From Niallia sp. Man26 (GTDB taxonomy: Bacteria; Bacillota; Bacilli; Bacillales; Cytobacillaceae), in the NCBI RefSeq assembly GCF_022049065.2, contig NZ_CP095743.1, forward strand, positions 821,001-885,000: 64,000 nucleotides of DNA, given 5' to 3'. Below the pieces are notes generated by a model, which was given only the letters and a program-made list of their open reading frames with translations, searched no databases and was not told the origin of the DNA. Below, piece by piece: positions 44,718 through 54,072 of the stretch. The position numbers and the translations under genes are program-made. Each line of letters begins with the position of its first letter. The stretch's first letter is position 1.

Positions 44718-44862
44718 TTTATGCTTATTATCTCCATTAAACTAATAATAAATTAGCGTTAATGAAGTTAATAATTTCCGTTATTAGCTTGGAAAAACGG
44801 GAAATAATAATAATGCAGTTCATGAAAGACACTGTGGATCTTTAAAGCTTAGGAGGGTTTAT

Positions 44863-45042
44863 ATGGGACAAAATAGACAGTTTCGACCAGGGCAGAAAGC
44901 CCCGAATAACGGTGTATATATAGAAATCGGTGAAACAGGAAGTAATGTCAATAATCCCCAAAAACTGAAATTGAAAGCTGGAGATCGTTTCCCAGAAACA
45001 TCGAACCATAACCGCCTTTGGTCATACCAAAGAAGGCCGTAA
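44863..45042 (+). CDS. yjzC: YjzC family small protein
   Basis: A 59-residue hydrophilic protein, matching the length of B. subtilis YjzC. It starts MGQNRQFRPGQKAPNNGVY, has IEIGETGSNVNNPQ and a KLKAGDRFPETSNHNRLWSY ending. AGGAGGG stands seven bases before the ATG. Position after argF and before yjzD is that of B. subtilis. Function unknown. Confidence 0.85.
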   Translation: MGQNRQFRPGQKAPNNGVYIEIGETGSNVNNPQKLKLKAGDRFPETSNHNRLWSYQRRP

Positions 45043-45065
45043 CTAAGCCGGGTTTAATGAATAAA

Positions 45066-45096
45066 AAATGGCCATCCGATCATTCGGATGGCTTTA
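45066..45096 (+). terminator. Likely terminator after yjzC
   Basis: Nine-base stem GCCATCCGA / TCGGATGGC with a four-base loop. Only three T follow, so termination may be partial; the clpB promoter begins right behind it. Confidence 0.65.
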
Positions 45097-45146
45097 CATA
45101 TGGAGAAGAAATACTATAATAAAAGTAAAGGTCAAATATGGTCAAA
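45093..45146 (+). promoter_or_regulatory. clpB promoter with CtsR operator
   Basis: TTTACA (45093-45098), 16-base spacer, TATAAT (45115-45120), followed by GGTCAAA-TAT-GGTCAAA at 45130-45146, a perfect CtsR direct heptad repeat, covering the transcription start. CtsR represses clp genes until heat or protein stress in low-GC Gram-positives. Confidence 0.9.
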
Positions 45147-45160
45147 AGAGGTGCTTTTTT

Positions 45161-47758
45161 ATGAATCCTGAGATGATGACGGAAAGAGTGCAACAAGCTT
45201 TTAGTGATGCCCAAGCATTCGCCCTTAAACAGAACCATCAAGAAATAGATGATATTCATCTATTTCTGGCAATTTTAGAGCGTCCCGATAATTTGCTGGA
45301 TTCTGTATTGCAAAAACTGGATAAAGACACAGAGTTGGTACGGCAGGAGCTTTTGAAGGAAATTGATAAGAAGCCTAAGGTTACACTTAGCGGTAATCAG
45401 TCTAGTTCCATTTATATAACCAATACACTACAGCAAGTCCTGCATGAAGCAGAAAAAGAGCAGGAAAAATGGAGTGATGATTATCTTTCAGTCGAGCATA
45501 TACTGCTCGCTGTCTTTGCTGTCGGAAACTCGGCAGTGCGCAGTCTATTTGATAAAATCGGCATAAACAGCCAACAGGTCAGAATAAAAATTAAAGATAT
45601 AAGGGGGAGCCAAAGAGTGACTAGTAAAAACCCAGAAGCATCTTATGAGGCCCTTTCCAAATACGGCAGGGATCTTGTAGCAGATGTGAAAGAAGGAAAA
45701 GTGGACCCTGTCATTGGCAGAGATAATGAAATTAGGCATGTTATTAGAATTTTATCGAGAAAAACAAAGAATAATCCAGTATTAATCGGAGAGCCTGGCG
45801 TCGGCAAAACGGCGATTGTCGAGGGTCTTGCTCAGCGAATTGTAAGAAAGGACGTACCTGAAGGACTGAAAGATAAGACTATTTTCTCGTTAGATATGGG
45901 TGCCCTTATCGCTGGAGCAAAATTCAGGGGAGAGTTCGAGGAGCGGCTTAAAGCGGTCCTGCAAGAAGTGAAAAATAGTGAAGGCAGAATCATCCTGTTT
46001 ATTGATGAGCTTCATACCATTGTCGGCGCAGGAAAAACAGATGGAGCAATGGATGCGGGAAACATGCTTAAGCCGATGCTTGCAAGAGGTGAGCTTCATT
46101 GCATCGGGGCGACAACCTTAGATGAACATCGACAATATATCGAAAAAGATCCAGCATTAGAGCGAAGATTTCAGCAGGTTTTAGTTGCTGAGCCGACGGT
46201 AGAGGATACAGTATCTATTATTAGAGGTCTGAAGGAAAGATTTGAAATACACCATGGTGTTTCTATTCAAGATAGAGCAATTATCGCTGCAGCAACCTTA
46301 TCAGACCGCTATATAACAGACAGATTCCTTCCGGATAAAGCAATTGATTTAATAGATGAAGCTTGTGCGATGATTAGGACAGAGATAGATTCTATGCCAA
46401 TTGAAATCGATGAGCTGACAAGAAAAATCATGCAGCTAGAGATTGAAGAAGCTGCCTTAAAAGGGGAAGAAGACCCGCTAAGTAAGGAAAGGCTGCTTGT
46501 GATAAACAAGGAAGTCTCCAATTTGCGTGAAAAGGCAAATGCACTTCAGGCTAAATGGCAGCTTGAAAAAGAAGGTCTGTTAAATGTTCAGGCGAAAAAA
46601 GAAGAATTAGAAAGAAAACGCAGAGAATTGGAAGAAGCAGAAAATAATTATGACTTAAATAAAGCAGCCGAACTCAGACACGGCAGCATCCCTGCATTAG
46701 AGAAAGAATTAGAGCAGCTTGAAAATAAGACCAGCACAAAAAAAGGAGAAAGGCTGCTTAGGGAAGAAGTAACAGAGCAGGAGATATCTGCAATTGTAGC
46801 GAGATGGACAGGAATTCCTGTTACTAAGCTTATGGAGAAGGAGAGAGAGAAGCTTCTTCGTCTTGAAAGCATCCTGCATGAAAGAGTGGTAGGGCAAGCC
46901 GAGGCTGTTAAGCTTGTCAGTGATGCTGTATTAAGAGCACGAGCAGGCATCAAAGATCCAAATAGGCCGATTGGTTCGTTTTTGTTCCTAGGACCGACAG
47001 GTGTCGGCAAAACCGAGCTAGCGAAAACGTTGGCCTCCAGTTTGTTTGACAGTGAAGAACAAATCATTCGGATTGATATGTCGGAATATATGGAAAAACA
47101 TGCTGTTTCCCGTTTAATTGGAGCACCTCCAGGGTACGTTGGATACGAAGAAGGCGGACAGCTAACCGAGGCAATCAGAAGAAAGCCTTATAGTGTCGTA
47201 TTGCTGGATGAAGTGGAAAAAGCCCACCCAGAGGTTTTCAACATCCTGCTCCAAGTGCTTGATGATGGAAGAATCACCGATTCACAAGGAAGGGTAGTTG
47301 ATTTTAAGAATACGGTCATTATCATGACCTCTAATATTGGCTCCCATCTTCTGCTCGAGGGCAAAGATTCCGATTCCATTCCTGAGCACATCAGAGATGG
47401 TGTCATGAATCAATTAAAAGGACATTTTCGCCCTGAATTCTTGAATCGGATTGATGAAATTATTTTATTTAAGCCATTGGCATTAAAGGAAATAAAAGAA
47501 ATTGTCTTAAAGCTTATCAGTCAATTGCAAAGCAGACTTTCTGACCAGCATATCAGCATAAGCATGACAGACCGTGCCGGTGAATATATTGCAGTAAATG
47601 GCTTCGACCCTGTATTTGGAGCAAGGCCGCTCAGACGTTTCCTGCAAAGAACGGTTGAAACAGCATTGGCAAGAGAAATAATCGCAGAGAAGGTCAAGGA
47701 AAACGATCACGTTGAAATTGACGCTGCAGAGGATGGCATCTTCCTTACAAGAAAATAA
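45161..47758 (+). CDS. clpB: ATP-dependent chaperone ClpB
   Basis: An 865-residue disaggregase: N-domain with two Clp repeats (residues about 5-145), first AAA+ module with [10 protein letters not shown], a long coiled-coil middle domain (about residues 400-520, Lys/Glu-rich) that tells ClpB from ClpC/ClpE, and a second AAA+ module with [14 protein letters not shown] and [14 protein letters not shown]. The upstream-extended reading is rejected because AGAGGTG fits the ATG at 45161 and the CtsR site lies before it. It cooperates with DnaK to rescue aggregated protein. B. subtilis 168 lacks clpB; other Bacillaceae have it here. Confidence 0.95.
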   Translation: MNPEMMTERVQQAFSDAQAFALKQNHQEIDDIHLFLAILERPDNLLDSVLQKLDKDTELVRQELLKEIDKKPKVTLSGNQSSSIYITNTLQQVLHEAEKEQEKWSDDYLSVEHILLAVFAVGNSAVRSLFDKIGINSQQVRIKIKDIRGSQRVTSKNPEASYEALSKYGRDLVADVKEGKVDPVIGRDNEIRHVIRILSRKTKNNPVLIGEPGVGKTAIVEGLAQRIVRKDVPEGLKDKTIFSLDMGALIAGAKFRGEFEERLKAVLQEVKNSEGRIILFIDELHTIVGAGKTDGAMDAGNMLKPMLARGELHCIGATTLDEHRQYIEKDPALERRFQQVLVAEPTVEDTVSIIRGLKERFEIHHGVSIQDRAIIAAATLSDRYITDRFLPDKAIDLIDEACAMIRTEIDSMPIEIDELTRKIMQLEIEEAALKGEEDPLSKERLLVINKEVSNLREKANALQAKWQLEKEGLLNVQAKKEELERKRRELEEAENNYDLNKAAELRHGSIPALEKELEQLENKTSTKKGERLLREEVTEQEISAIVARWTGIPVTKLMEKEREKLLRLESILHERVVGQAEAVKLVSDAVLRARAGIKDPNRPIGSFLFLGPTGVGKTELAKTLASSLFDSEEQIIRIDMSEYMEKHAVSRLIGAPPGYVGYEEGGQLTEAIRRKPYSVVLLDEVEKAHPEVFNILLQVLDDGRITDSQGRVVDFKNTVIIMTSNIGSHLLLEGKDSDSIPEHIRDGVMNQLKGHFRPEFLNRIDEIILFKPLALKEIKEIVLKLISQLQSRLSDQHISISMTDRAGEYIAVNGFDPVFGARPLRRFLQRTVETALAREIIAEKVKENDHVEIDAAEDGIFLTRK

Positions 47759-47762
47759 AATA

Positions 47763-47792
47763 AAAAAGGGTGAAAGCAGCTGCTTTCACCCG
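47763..47792. terminator. Perfect palindrome, terminator between clpB and yjzD
   Basis: GGGTGAAAGCAG / CTGCTTTCACCC forms a 24-base perfect palindrome (47768-47791). On the minus strand it is followed by a T-run, so it surely serves yjzD; on the plus strand the tail is weaker. Confidence 0.8.
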
Positions 47793-47808
47793 ATAATTAA
47801 GCTAGAGA

Positions 47809-48003
47809 TTAATGCGAACCTTCCTCATGACTCGGTTCATCATTTGGCAATACAGCAGCCAAAAGGAAAATGACAACAGAAAAGACAACTGTTAACACTA
47901 CTCCCATAGAGAAGCTGTAAGTTATTCCGTTCATAGAACTAATAACATATGTAAGCATTTGCGCTAATAGGAATGTCCAAAAAATCGTTACGATATACCG
48001 CAT
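47809..48003 (-). CDS. yjzD: YjzD family membrane protein (DUF2929)
   Basis: A 64-residue protein with two membrane segments (about residues 3-22 and 32-53) and a charged tail PNDEPSHEEGSH. GAGGTGATTGT precedes the ATG. It is leftward between clpB and yjaU; B. subtilis YjzD holds the matching place. Function unknown. Confidence 0.82.
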   Translation of the reverse strand: MRYIVTIFWTFLLAQMLTYVISSMNGITYSFSMGVVLTVVFSVVIFLLAAVLPNDEPSHEEGSH

Positions 48004-48223
48004 ACAATCACCTCACACTTATTTTTAAGGTCTGTTCTAATAGTATCATACAGGGCCAAAATAATAAATCATATATAATCTCCTTTTTTTCTTAAATAAC
48101 ATAAAAAAATCATTTATCGCTTCTGTCATACTTAAAACATGAAATACTTGGGCAAACTCCCTTACATTTTGCTGAAATGGTCATACATTAGTAAAAGGAA
48201 AACCTAAAAAGGAGTTTTGAGAG

Positions 48224-48964
48224 ATGGAGAACCGGAACTTCCAACTGGATACCGAATGGAATATGATACATTATCCAACACAGCAGCCTAACGGTTTCGG
48301 TATCTTAATTATTGGTGACGACAGACATTTTGTAGATGCAAAGAATAGCTTTTGGGTACAGAATGAAGGGAAGAAATCAATTATTGATTCATTGCGAAAT
48401 AAAGGATACACCATTTTTTATTCTAATCTCTATGGAAAGAACTGGGGAAGCGAAAGATCTTTAATGCTTGCTAAAAGACTGTATGAGCATATGATTCGCT
48501 CAGAAATCCTCAACCCGAAAATACATTTAATTGCAGAAGGAATGGGAGCATTGGTTGCGATAAAGCTGATGATGGAAATGAAGGAAAATATCCGTTCAGT
48601 CGTCTTGTTCAACCCTATTCTGTCTTTAAGTGAACATCTTGAGAAAGAAAAGGAGCATAAATTTTTCTTTAAAAAGCTTTGTAATGAAATAGCAGCTGCC
48701 TATGATAAAAATGCTAAAGTTATCCCTGACTTTATAAAAGAAATAAAAGAAAATCATCTAGAAGAGACAGATACCCCTGCGAAAATCATCCATATACTTC
48801 ATAACGGCAAATCCTATTACCAATCCCAGCTGCTGAAGGAAAGAATTAGAAAATGGGATCAAGAAGAGCTGCCCATCTTCGTATCTTATGTTTTGCCAGA
48901 AAAAAGGAGTGCAATCCCCGGGCAAATTATCCGCTTTTTTGGACAGTATGAAAAAACCCTTTAG
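48224..48964 (+). CDS. yjaU: YjaU-like alpha/beta-hydrolase-fold protein lacking the nucleophile
   Basis: A 246-residue cytoplasmic protein of the alpha/beta hydrolase fold: beta-strand FGILIIG, helix KSIIDSLRNKGYTIFY, and an elbow IHLIAEGMGALVA where a Ser would be expected. In usual members this reads like LIGHSMGGLVA; here Gly106 replaces the Ser, so hydrolysis by the classic mechanism is not possible. AAAGGAG stands before the ATG. Position upstream of yjaV and med is as in B. subtilis. A binding or regulatory role is an inference. Confidence 0.75.
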   Translation: MENRNFQLDTEWNMIHYPTQQPNGFGILIIGDDRHFVDAKNSFWVQNEGKKSIIDSLRNKGYTIFYSNLYGKNWGSERSLMLAKRLYEHMIRSEILNPKIHLIAEGMGALVAIKLMMEMKENIRSVVLFNPILSLSEHLEKEKEHKFFFKKLCNEIAAAYDKNAKVIPDFIKEIKENHLEETDTPAKIIHILHNGKSYYQSQLLKERIRKWDQEELPIFVSYVLPEKRSAIPGQIIRFFGQYEKTL

Positions 48965-48985
48965 CTGTCCCTTTTTTTACGTTAG

Positions 48986-49018
48986 AGAGGCTGAAGCGAT
49001 TAGTTTCAGCTTCTTTTA
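48986..49018 (+). terminator. Terminator after yjaU
   Basis: Stem AGGCTGAA / TTCAGCTT (one G-T pair) with a nine-base loop, followed by CTTTTATT. Confidence 0.7.
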
Positions 49019-49107
49019 TTCTAAGATAGCAGCTCTTTGATGATAATCATGATTGCTCTTATCTCTGCATAAGATACACTAACCTGACTTCAAGGAGGCT
49101 TCTTTAG

Positions 49108-49878
49108 ATGGAGAATGCAGTAATTGTCGGTACATACCAATTTATCGGCTTTCACCTTTGCCGCTCTTTATTGGAAGATGGAGAAACTGTTTATGGAGTA
49201 TCTTATCCAAATCTGCAACTGGAAGATTCCGAAGATAAGCAGCTAGAAATAGGAAGGAATGCCAATTACGAAGAAATAGGCTGGGAAGAGAAATTTAAGG
49301 GAAACAGCGGCAAGATTATTTATGATTGTTATGACATACTAAACAGCGATAAAATAATCAGCCAAATAAAAAATGATTTGCATATAGAAAGCAATATTCA
49401 GGATTTGACAGATAGAAAGCATGAATTAATCTTTCTAGGTAATGTGCTGGATTTCACCCGGCATGAAGAAGAACTCTTTCCAATGCTGAAAAGTATTGGT
49501 ATTCCTTTCAGGTTTATCTATTATCCGACCGTGTATGGACCATGGCAGCCAAAGGAGTTTTTATTTGTTCAATTATTAGAAGACTGTAATGATATAGAAT
49601 TAAGCGAGCTGGAGTATAAGGAAGATGCTATTTTTATAGATGATGCAGCAGCTGCAACGAAAAAGCTGATGATGGAAACAAGCACAGCCTGTCTTTTCTT
49701 GACGAGCGGCATCAAAAATCATTGGATGCACGGTAAAAAAGCAATAAAAGAGTTTCCGGTAAAAATTCCGCGCTATCAGATTCCTTCCTGCTTACAGTCG
49801 TATACAGTTGATAATAAAAACAATATTGCAGATAACTTGGAAATGCAAAGAAGACATATTAAGATGTATAAGTGGTAG
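49108..49878 (+). CDS. yjaV: YjaV-like extended-SDR protein without YxxxK
   Basis: A 256-residue protein with an epimerase-like Rossmann fold: VIVGTYQFIGFHLCRSL replaces the normal GxxGxxG (Gly, Tyr-Gln, Gly), and YYPTVYGPWQP matches the NVYGPxQ motif of extended SDRs. The segment that should hold the catalytic Ser and YxxxK is shortened and lacks both. Cofactor binding is possible but catalysis is doubtful. AAGGAGG lies before the ATG. It lies 44 bases before med in the same direction. Confidence 0.72.
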   Translation: MENAVIVGTYQFIGFHLCRSLLEDGETVYGVSYPNLQLEDSEDKQLEIGRNANYEEIGWEEKFKGNSGKIIYDCYDILNSDKIISQIKNDLHIESNIQDLTDRKHELIFLGNVLDFTRHEEELFPMLKSIGIPFRFIYYPTVYGPWQPKEFLFVQLLEDCNDIELSELEYKEDAIFIDDAAAATKKLMMETSTACLFLTSGIKNHWMHGKKAIKEFPVKIPRYQIPSCLQSYTVDNKNNIADNLEMQRRHIKMYKW

Positions 49879-49922
49879 TGTAGTAGTTTATATGAAAAAT
49901 TGCGTGAAAGAAAGGCGTTCAA

Positions 49923-50888
49923 ATGAAAAAAATGAAGCTAATGCTGTCCCTTTTCATCCTGCTGAGCACCTTTTTTCTTGCCTCCTGCGGACAAGCCGAA
50001 AAAAAGGGGCAATTGAAAAGTGTAGGATTGCTCGTGACTGGAACGGTTACAGACCAAGTCTGGGGCACGAAAGGATATAAGGGGCTGTTAAATATACAAT
50101 CACATTATAATGTGGATGTTTATTATAAGGAGTATATTGATTCCCTTGCCCTTGCAGAAAGAGCGATCGAGGAATTCGATCAAAAAGGGGTAAATCTCAT
50201 CTTTGGGCATGGCAGTGAATTTGCGGATTATTTTAATATTTTGTCTGAAAAATATCCTGACATCCATTTTATCAGCTTTAATGGCAGCGCTAAAAATGAT
50301 AATACAACTAGCGCCTCGTTTGAAGGCTATGCGATGGGCTTTTTCGGAGGAATGGTCGCAGGCCATATGACAAAGACCAATACAATCTCTGTTATTGGAG
50401 CCTTTGACTGGCAGCCTGAGATACAAGGATTTATAGACGGAGCTAAGTATGAGAATAAAAATGTGGAGGTTCTGACTGATTTTGTACAGGGGTGGGATAA
50501 TCGTGAACAGGCACTGAAGCTGCTCGATTCGGCGATTGCCAAAGATGCTGATATTATTTATCCTGCAGGTGACGGATTTAATATCGATATCATCGAACAA
50601 GTAAAGGCGAAGGGCCTTTATGCAATTGGTTATGTTTCTGAACAATCTGATCTTGGCAGAATGACTGTTTTAACAAGCACCGTGCAAAATGTATCAAAAA
50701 TGTTTGATATACTTGCTGGCAAATTTAACGAAGGCAAGCTCGTATCAGGCGATATATCTTACGGAATGAAGGAAAATGTCATCACATTAGGAAAGTTCAG
50801 CCCTAATATTGATGCGGCATTTATCCAAAAAATCAATAAGGAAATGAAGCAATATAAAGAGACAGGCAAATTTCCTAATAACCAATGA
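49923..50888 (+). CDS. med: Med, BMP-family lipoprotein regulator of competence
   Basis: A 321-residue lipoprotein. Signal peptide with lipobox LASC (Cys22), then a periplasmic-binding-protein fold of the basic membrane protein (PnrA/BMP) family: GLLVTGTVTDQVWGTKGYKG, FGHGSEFADYF, GAFDWQPEIQGFIDGA. B. subtilis Med (317 residues) raises comK expression and thereby competence. GAAAGGCG precedes the ATG. In B. subtilis comZ follows in the same operon; here no comZ is found, and a terminator follows directly. Confidence 0.88.
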   Translation: MKKMKLMLSLFILLSTFFLASCGQAEKKGQLKSVGLLVTGTVTDQVWGTKGYKGLLNIQSHYNVDVYYKEYIDSLALAERAIEEFDQKGVNLIFGHGSEFADYFNILSEKYPDIHFISFNGSAKNDNTTSASFEGYAMGFFGGMVAGHMTKTNTISVIGAFDWQPEIQGFIDGAKYENKNVEVLTDFVQGWDNREQALKLLDSAIAKDADIIYPAGDGFNIDIIEQVKAKGLYAIGYVSEQSDLGRMTVLTSTVQNVSKMFDILAGKFNEGKLVSGDISYGMKENVITLGKFSPNIDAAFIQKINKEMKQYKETGKFPNNQ

Positions 50889-50940
50889 TAAAAAGCTTGC
50901 ATTTTGCTCTTTGTGGAGGAGGAGATGCAAGCTTTTTCTC
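50889..50940. terminator. Bidirectional terminator after med
   Basis: AAAAGCTTGCAT and ATGCAAGCTTTT arms, with a GAG/CTC inner pair, flanked by A and T runs. It serves med and the convergent gene at 50964. Confidence 0.85.
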
Positions 50941-50963
50941 TCCAGCAGGAGCTGCACTAAAGG

Positions 50964-51329
50964 TTAGTCCATCCATTTTTTTAACATTGGCTTAACTTTG
51001 TTAATCAGCGGCTTTAGCTCATTAGCAGAACTCATAAATAGCTCAATATTACTAAAAACTAAGTTCATATCTATTTCGTCCAAAAAGTTCATCACTTTGT
51101 TATTATCTTCTGGTTGCTGCGAATCCTCCTCGCGCTGTCTGCCATGCTGACCTAAAATCCAGGAATCTCCTTTCGTTCTTTCCCTTCTTTCCCTTCTTTC
51201 ATATAAAGCATCATCATGCTGTTTTTTACGATAAACCTTTCTGCCAAGCATGAAGTCATAATAGTAATCTTCCTCTGCTTTCACGCTGTCATCCTGTTCA
51301 TCGACGGCATTTTGAATATCCTCATCCAA
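50964..51329 (-). CDS. Hypothetical protein, 121 residues
   Basis: A leftward gene without any in-frame ATG near its start; the TTG at 51327-51329 has GGGGGG seven bases upstream and is chosen over another TTG at 51356. The first 85 residues are highly charged (YERRERRERTK, QREEDSQQPEDNN), and the last 45 form an amphipathic helix pair (VMNFLDEIDMNLVFSNIELFM, KPLINKVKPMLKKWMD; each shown in part). It occupies the place of B. subtilis yjzB, but no clear similarity is claimed. No cysteines or membrane segments. Function unknown. Confidence 0.6.
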   Translation of the reverse strand: MDEDIQNAVDEQDDSVKAEEDYYYDFMLGRKVYRKKQHDDALYERRERRERTKGDSWILGQHGRQREEDSQQPEDNNKVMNFLDEIDMNLVFSNIELFMSSANELKPLINKVKPMLKKWMD

Positions 51330-51451
51330 CGCAGTTCCCCCCTTTATTCCAGGCAATATTAGTTCTTTATGTTTATCTTATGAATAAATTTAAGAAGTTG
51401 TTTAGACAGGCGCTTATAAAGTGAAAAAAAGTTGCATACTATATGAGAAAT

Positions 51452-51480
51452 TTGATAAAATTAGTACCAAGTCATAATAA
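51452..51480 (+). promoter_or_regulatory. fabHA promoter with FapR-like operator
   Basis: TTGATA (51452-51457), a 17-base spacer and TAATAA (51475-51480). Inside the spacer TTAGTACCAAGTCATAA (51461-51477) has a perfect left half of the FapR box (TTAGTACC) and a degenerate right half. FapR represses fatty-acid synthesis genes and is released by malonyl-CoA; fabHA-fabF belongs to its regulon in B. subtilis. Confidence 0.65.
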
Positions 51481-51583
51481 TTGATAATAATATATAGAAT
51501 ACGATTGCGTCGAAAAATGCCTTTCATTTTTCAATTTACAAGCAAATAAAGTATAATCGGACATATTAAAGGAGCTGACAGCT

Positions 51584-52522
51584 TTGAGTACAGGAATTAT
51601 TGGCCTTGGCCGTGCATTGCCTGAAAGAATCTTGACAAATTTTGATTTGGAAAAAATGGTGGACACGAATGATGAATGGATTCGTACACGTACAGGCATT
51701 GAGGAGAGAAGAATTGCAGATGATAATACAAATACATCTGACATAGCATATGAAGCTGCAAAAAAGGCAATTGAGAATGCTAACATCAGCCCAGAGGATA
51801 TAGACATGATTCTTGTGGCAACAGTCACACCAGATCAGCCGTTTCCGACAGTTGCCTGCATGCTTCAAGAACGCCTTGGCTGTATTAAAGCTGCAGCAAT
51901 GGATTTAAGTGCAGCATGCGCAGGTTTTATGTATGGAATGGTTACAGCTAAACAGTTCATCGATAATGGAGCTTATAAATACGTTCTTGTTGTTGGTGTG
52001 GAAAAGCTGTCGAAAATCACGAATTGGGATGACCGCAATACAGCTGTGCTCTTTGGCGATGGCGGCGGAGCTGTCGTATTGGGAGAGGTTTCAGAAGGAC
52101 GAGGAATTCTTTCCTTTGAGCTAGGTGCAGACGGCTCTGGCGGTAAGCATCTTTTCCAAGATGAAGAAGACTTTATCCAAATGAACGGCAGAGAAGTATT
52201 TAAATTTGCTGTTCGTCAAATGGGTGAAAGCAGTGAAAATGTATTGGTAAAAGCAGGCCTTTCTAAAGAGGATGTTGACTTGCTGATTCCGCATCAAGCG
52301 AATATTCGCATTATGGAAGCATCCAGACAGCGTTTGAATCTTCCTGAAGAGAAGATGTCAAAAACAGTTCATAAGTATGGAAATACAAGTGCAGCTTCGA
52401 TTCCAATCTCACTTGTGGAAGAGTATGAGGCAGGCAAGCTTAAGGACGATGACGTCATCGTTATGGTAGGCTTCGGCGGCGGCTTGACATGGGGCGCAAT
52501 CGCTCTGCGCTGGGGCAGATAA
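51584..52522 (+). CDS. fabHA: 3-oxoacyl-ACP synthase III
   Basis: A 312-residue FabH starting with TTG after AAAGGAG. Catalytic Cys112 lies in SAACAGF, His in IPHQANIRI and Asn in YGNTSAAS; the [10 protein letters not shown] and GFGGGLTWG glycine loops are present. It condenses acetyl- or branched acyl-CoA with malonyl-ACP to start fatty-acid synthesis. fabF follows in the same direction, as in B. subtilis fabHA-fabF. Confidence 0.94.
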   Translation: MSTGIIGLGRALPERILTNFDLEKMVDTNDEWIRTRTGIEERRIADDNTNTSDIAYEAAKKAIENANISPEDIDMILVATVTPDQPFPTVACMLQERLGCIKAAAMDLSAACAGFMYGMVTAKQFIDNGAYKYVLVVGVEKLSKITNWDDRNTAVLFGDGGGAVVLGEVSEGRGILSFELGADGSGGKHLFQDEEDFIQMNGREVFKFAVRQMGESSENVLVKAGLSKEDVDLLIPHQANIRIMEASRQRLNLPEEKMSKTVHKYGNTSAASIPISLVEEYEAGKLKDDDVIVMVGFGGGLTWGAIALRWGR

Positions 52523-52575
52523 TTAAAAAATTTTAACACTTAGAGTGTATGAATAAATCAAAGGAGATTACAATC

Positions 52576-53814
52576 ATGAGTAATAGAAGAGTAGTCGTTA
52601 CAGGTATTGGTGCAGTAACGCCGGTTGGTAATGATGCTGAAAAAACATGGGAAAATATCGTGAATGGAGTTTCTGGCATTGGGCCGCTTACGAGAATAAA
52701 TGCAGATGAATATCCTGCAAAAGTAGCAGCACAAATCAATGACTTTAACGCAGAAGATTTCATGGATAAGAAGGATGCAAGAAAGATGGATCGCTTTACT
52801 CAATATGCTCTTGCTGCTTCTTTAATGGCTGTGAAGGATGCAGACTTGCAAATTACCGAAGAAAACTCAGCACGCATTGGTGTTTGGATCGGTTCAGGAA
52901 TCGGCGGTATGGAAACATTCGAAAATCAATACGAAATTTTCCAAAAGAGAGGCTATAAACGTGTTAGTCCGTTCTTCGTGCCAATGCTTATTCCAGACAT
53001 GGCAACAGGACAGGTTTCTATCACGCTTGGTGCAAGAGGGGTTAACTCATGTACAGTAACTGCTTGTGCAACAGGAACAAACTCAATCGGCGATGCCTTC
53101 AAAGTTATTCAGCGCGGTGATGCTGATGCAATGATTACAGGCGGAGCAGAAGCGCCAATTACAAAAATGTCAGTTGCAGGTTTCTGTGCGAACACAGCAC
53201 TTTCCACAAACCCAGACCCAAAAACAGCGAGCAGACCGTTTGATGCAAACCGTGACGGATTTGTTATCGGTGAGGGTGCAGGTATTCTAGTGCTGGAAGA
53301 ATTAGAGTATGCACTTGCAAGAGGAGCAAAAATCTACGCAGAAATCGTTGGTTACGGCTCAACTGGTGATGCATATCATATCACTTCTCCAGCTCCTGGC
53401 GGAGAAGGCGGTGCACGTGCGATGAAAATGGCAATCAATGATGCAGGCTTACAGCCAGAAGAAGTATCATACTTGAATGCACATGGAACAAGCACAGCAT
53501 ATAACGATAAGTTTGAGACAATGGCTATTAAAGAAGTCTTCGGAGACTATGCTTATAAATTGCCAGTCAGCTCAACTAAATCAATGACAGGACACTTGTT
53601 AGGGGCTGCAGGCGGAGTTGAAGCGATCTTCAGCATTCTTTCCATTAAAGACAGCGTAATTCCTCCAACAATCAACTATGAAACACCAGATGCTGATTGT
53701 GATTTAGACTATGTAGTAAACAAGCATAGAAAACAAGAAGTTAACGTGGCAATGAGCAACTCATTAGGCTTTGGTGGACATAACGCAACAATTATCTTTA
53801 AGAAATATCAATAA
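52576..53814 (+). CDS. fabF: 3-oxoacyl-ACP synthase II
   Basis: A 412-residue condensing enzyme (413 in B. subtilis). Catalytic Cys164 in [11 protein letters not shown], His in [11 protein letters not shown] and His in [13 protein letters not shown] are in order. AAAGGAG is nine bases before the chosen ATG, and the upstream in-frame ATG would include that ribosome site, so it is rejected. It elongates acyl-ACP chains and tunes chain unsaturation with temperature. A strong terminator follows. Confidence 0.95.
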   Translation: MSNRRVVVTGIGAVTPVGNDAEKTWENIVNGVSGIGPLTRINADEYPAKVAAQINDFNAEDFMDKKDARKMDRFTQYALAASLMAVKDADLQITEENSARIGVWIGSGIGGMETFENQYEIFQKRGYKRVSPFFVPMLIPDMATGQVSITLGARGVNSCTVTACATGTNSIGDAFKVIQRGDADAMITGGAEAPITKMSVAGFCANTALSTNPDPKTASRPFDANRDGFVIGEGAGILVLEELEYALARGAKIYAEIVGYGSTGDAYHITSPAPGGEGGARAMKMAINDAGLQPEEVSYLNAHGTSTAYNDKFETMAIKEVFGDYAYKLPVSSTKSMTGHLLGAAGGVEAIFSILSIKDSVIPPTINYETPDADCDLDYVVNKHRKQEVNVAMSNSLGFGGHNATIIFKKYQ

Positions 53815-53818
53815 TAAT

Positions 53819-53856
53819 AAAACAGGCTAGCCTTTAATAGGTTAGCCTGTTTTTAA
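53819..53856 (+). terminator. Terminator after fabF
   Basis: Stem AACAGGCTAGCCT / AGGTTAGCCTGTT (one G-T pair), five-base loop and T-run. Confidence 0.92.
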
Positions 53857-53866
53857 TTTATGTTAA

Positions 53867-53916
53867 TAATAATTATTATAAATTAAAATTGACTATAATT
53901 AAAAAATGTATATAAT
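53867..53916 (+). promoter_or_regulatory. Promoter with PerR-like box upstream of the Fur-family gene
   Basis: TAATAATTATTATAA (53867-53881) differs at one base from the PerR box TTATAATNATTATAA. Directly behind it lie TTGACT (53889-53894), a 16-base spacer and TATAAT (53911-53916), an excellent sigma-A promoter. This leaves a leader of about 150 bases before the gene at 54073. The region is very AT-rich, so a chance match must be kept in mind. Confidence 0.6.
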
Positions 53917-54072
53917 TAAATATAGAGTATAAAAAGTTTTTGCGGATAATAACAATTATGAAAATCTTTATTTCTAGAACTAAGTAAGCGCTTGCTTAAG
54001 AAGTTAGCTCTTTTCTCATTATGACAGACTGATTATCAATTTAACATCGCTTGTTTAGCAAAGGAGGATAAT

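Noticed and set aside
44755..44815. Imperfect inverted repeat before yjzC
   Set aside because: Several mismatches in an AT-rich stretch; not distinguishable from chance.
49808..50080. 90-codon frame bridging yjaV and med
   Set aside because: Overlaps both genes in another frame; med has its own start, signal peptide and ribosome site.
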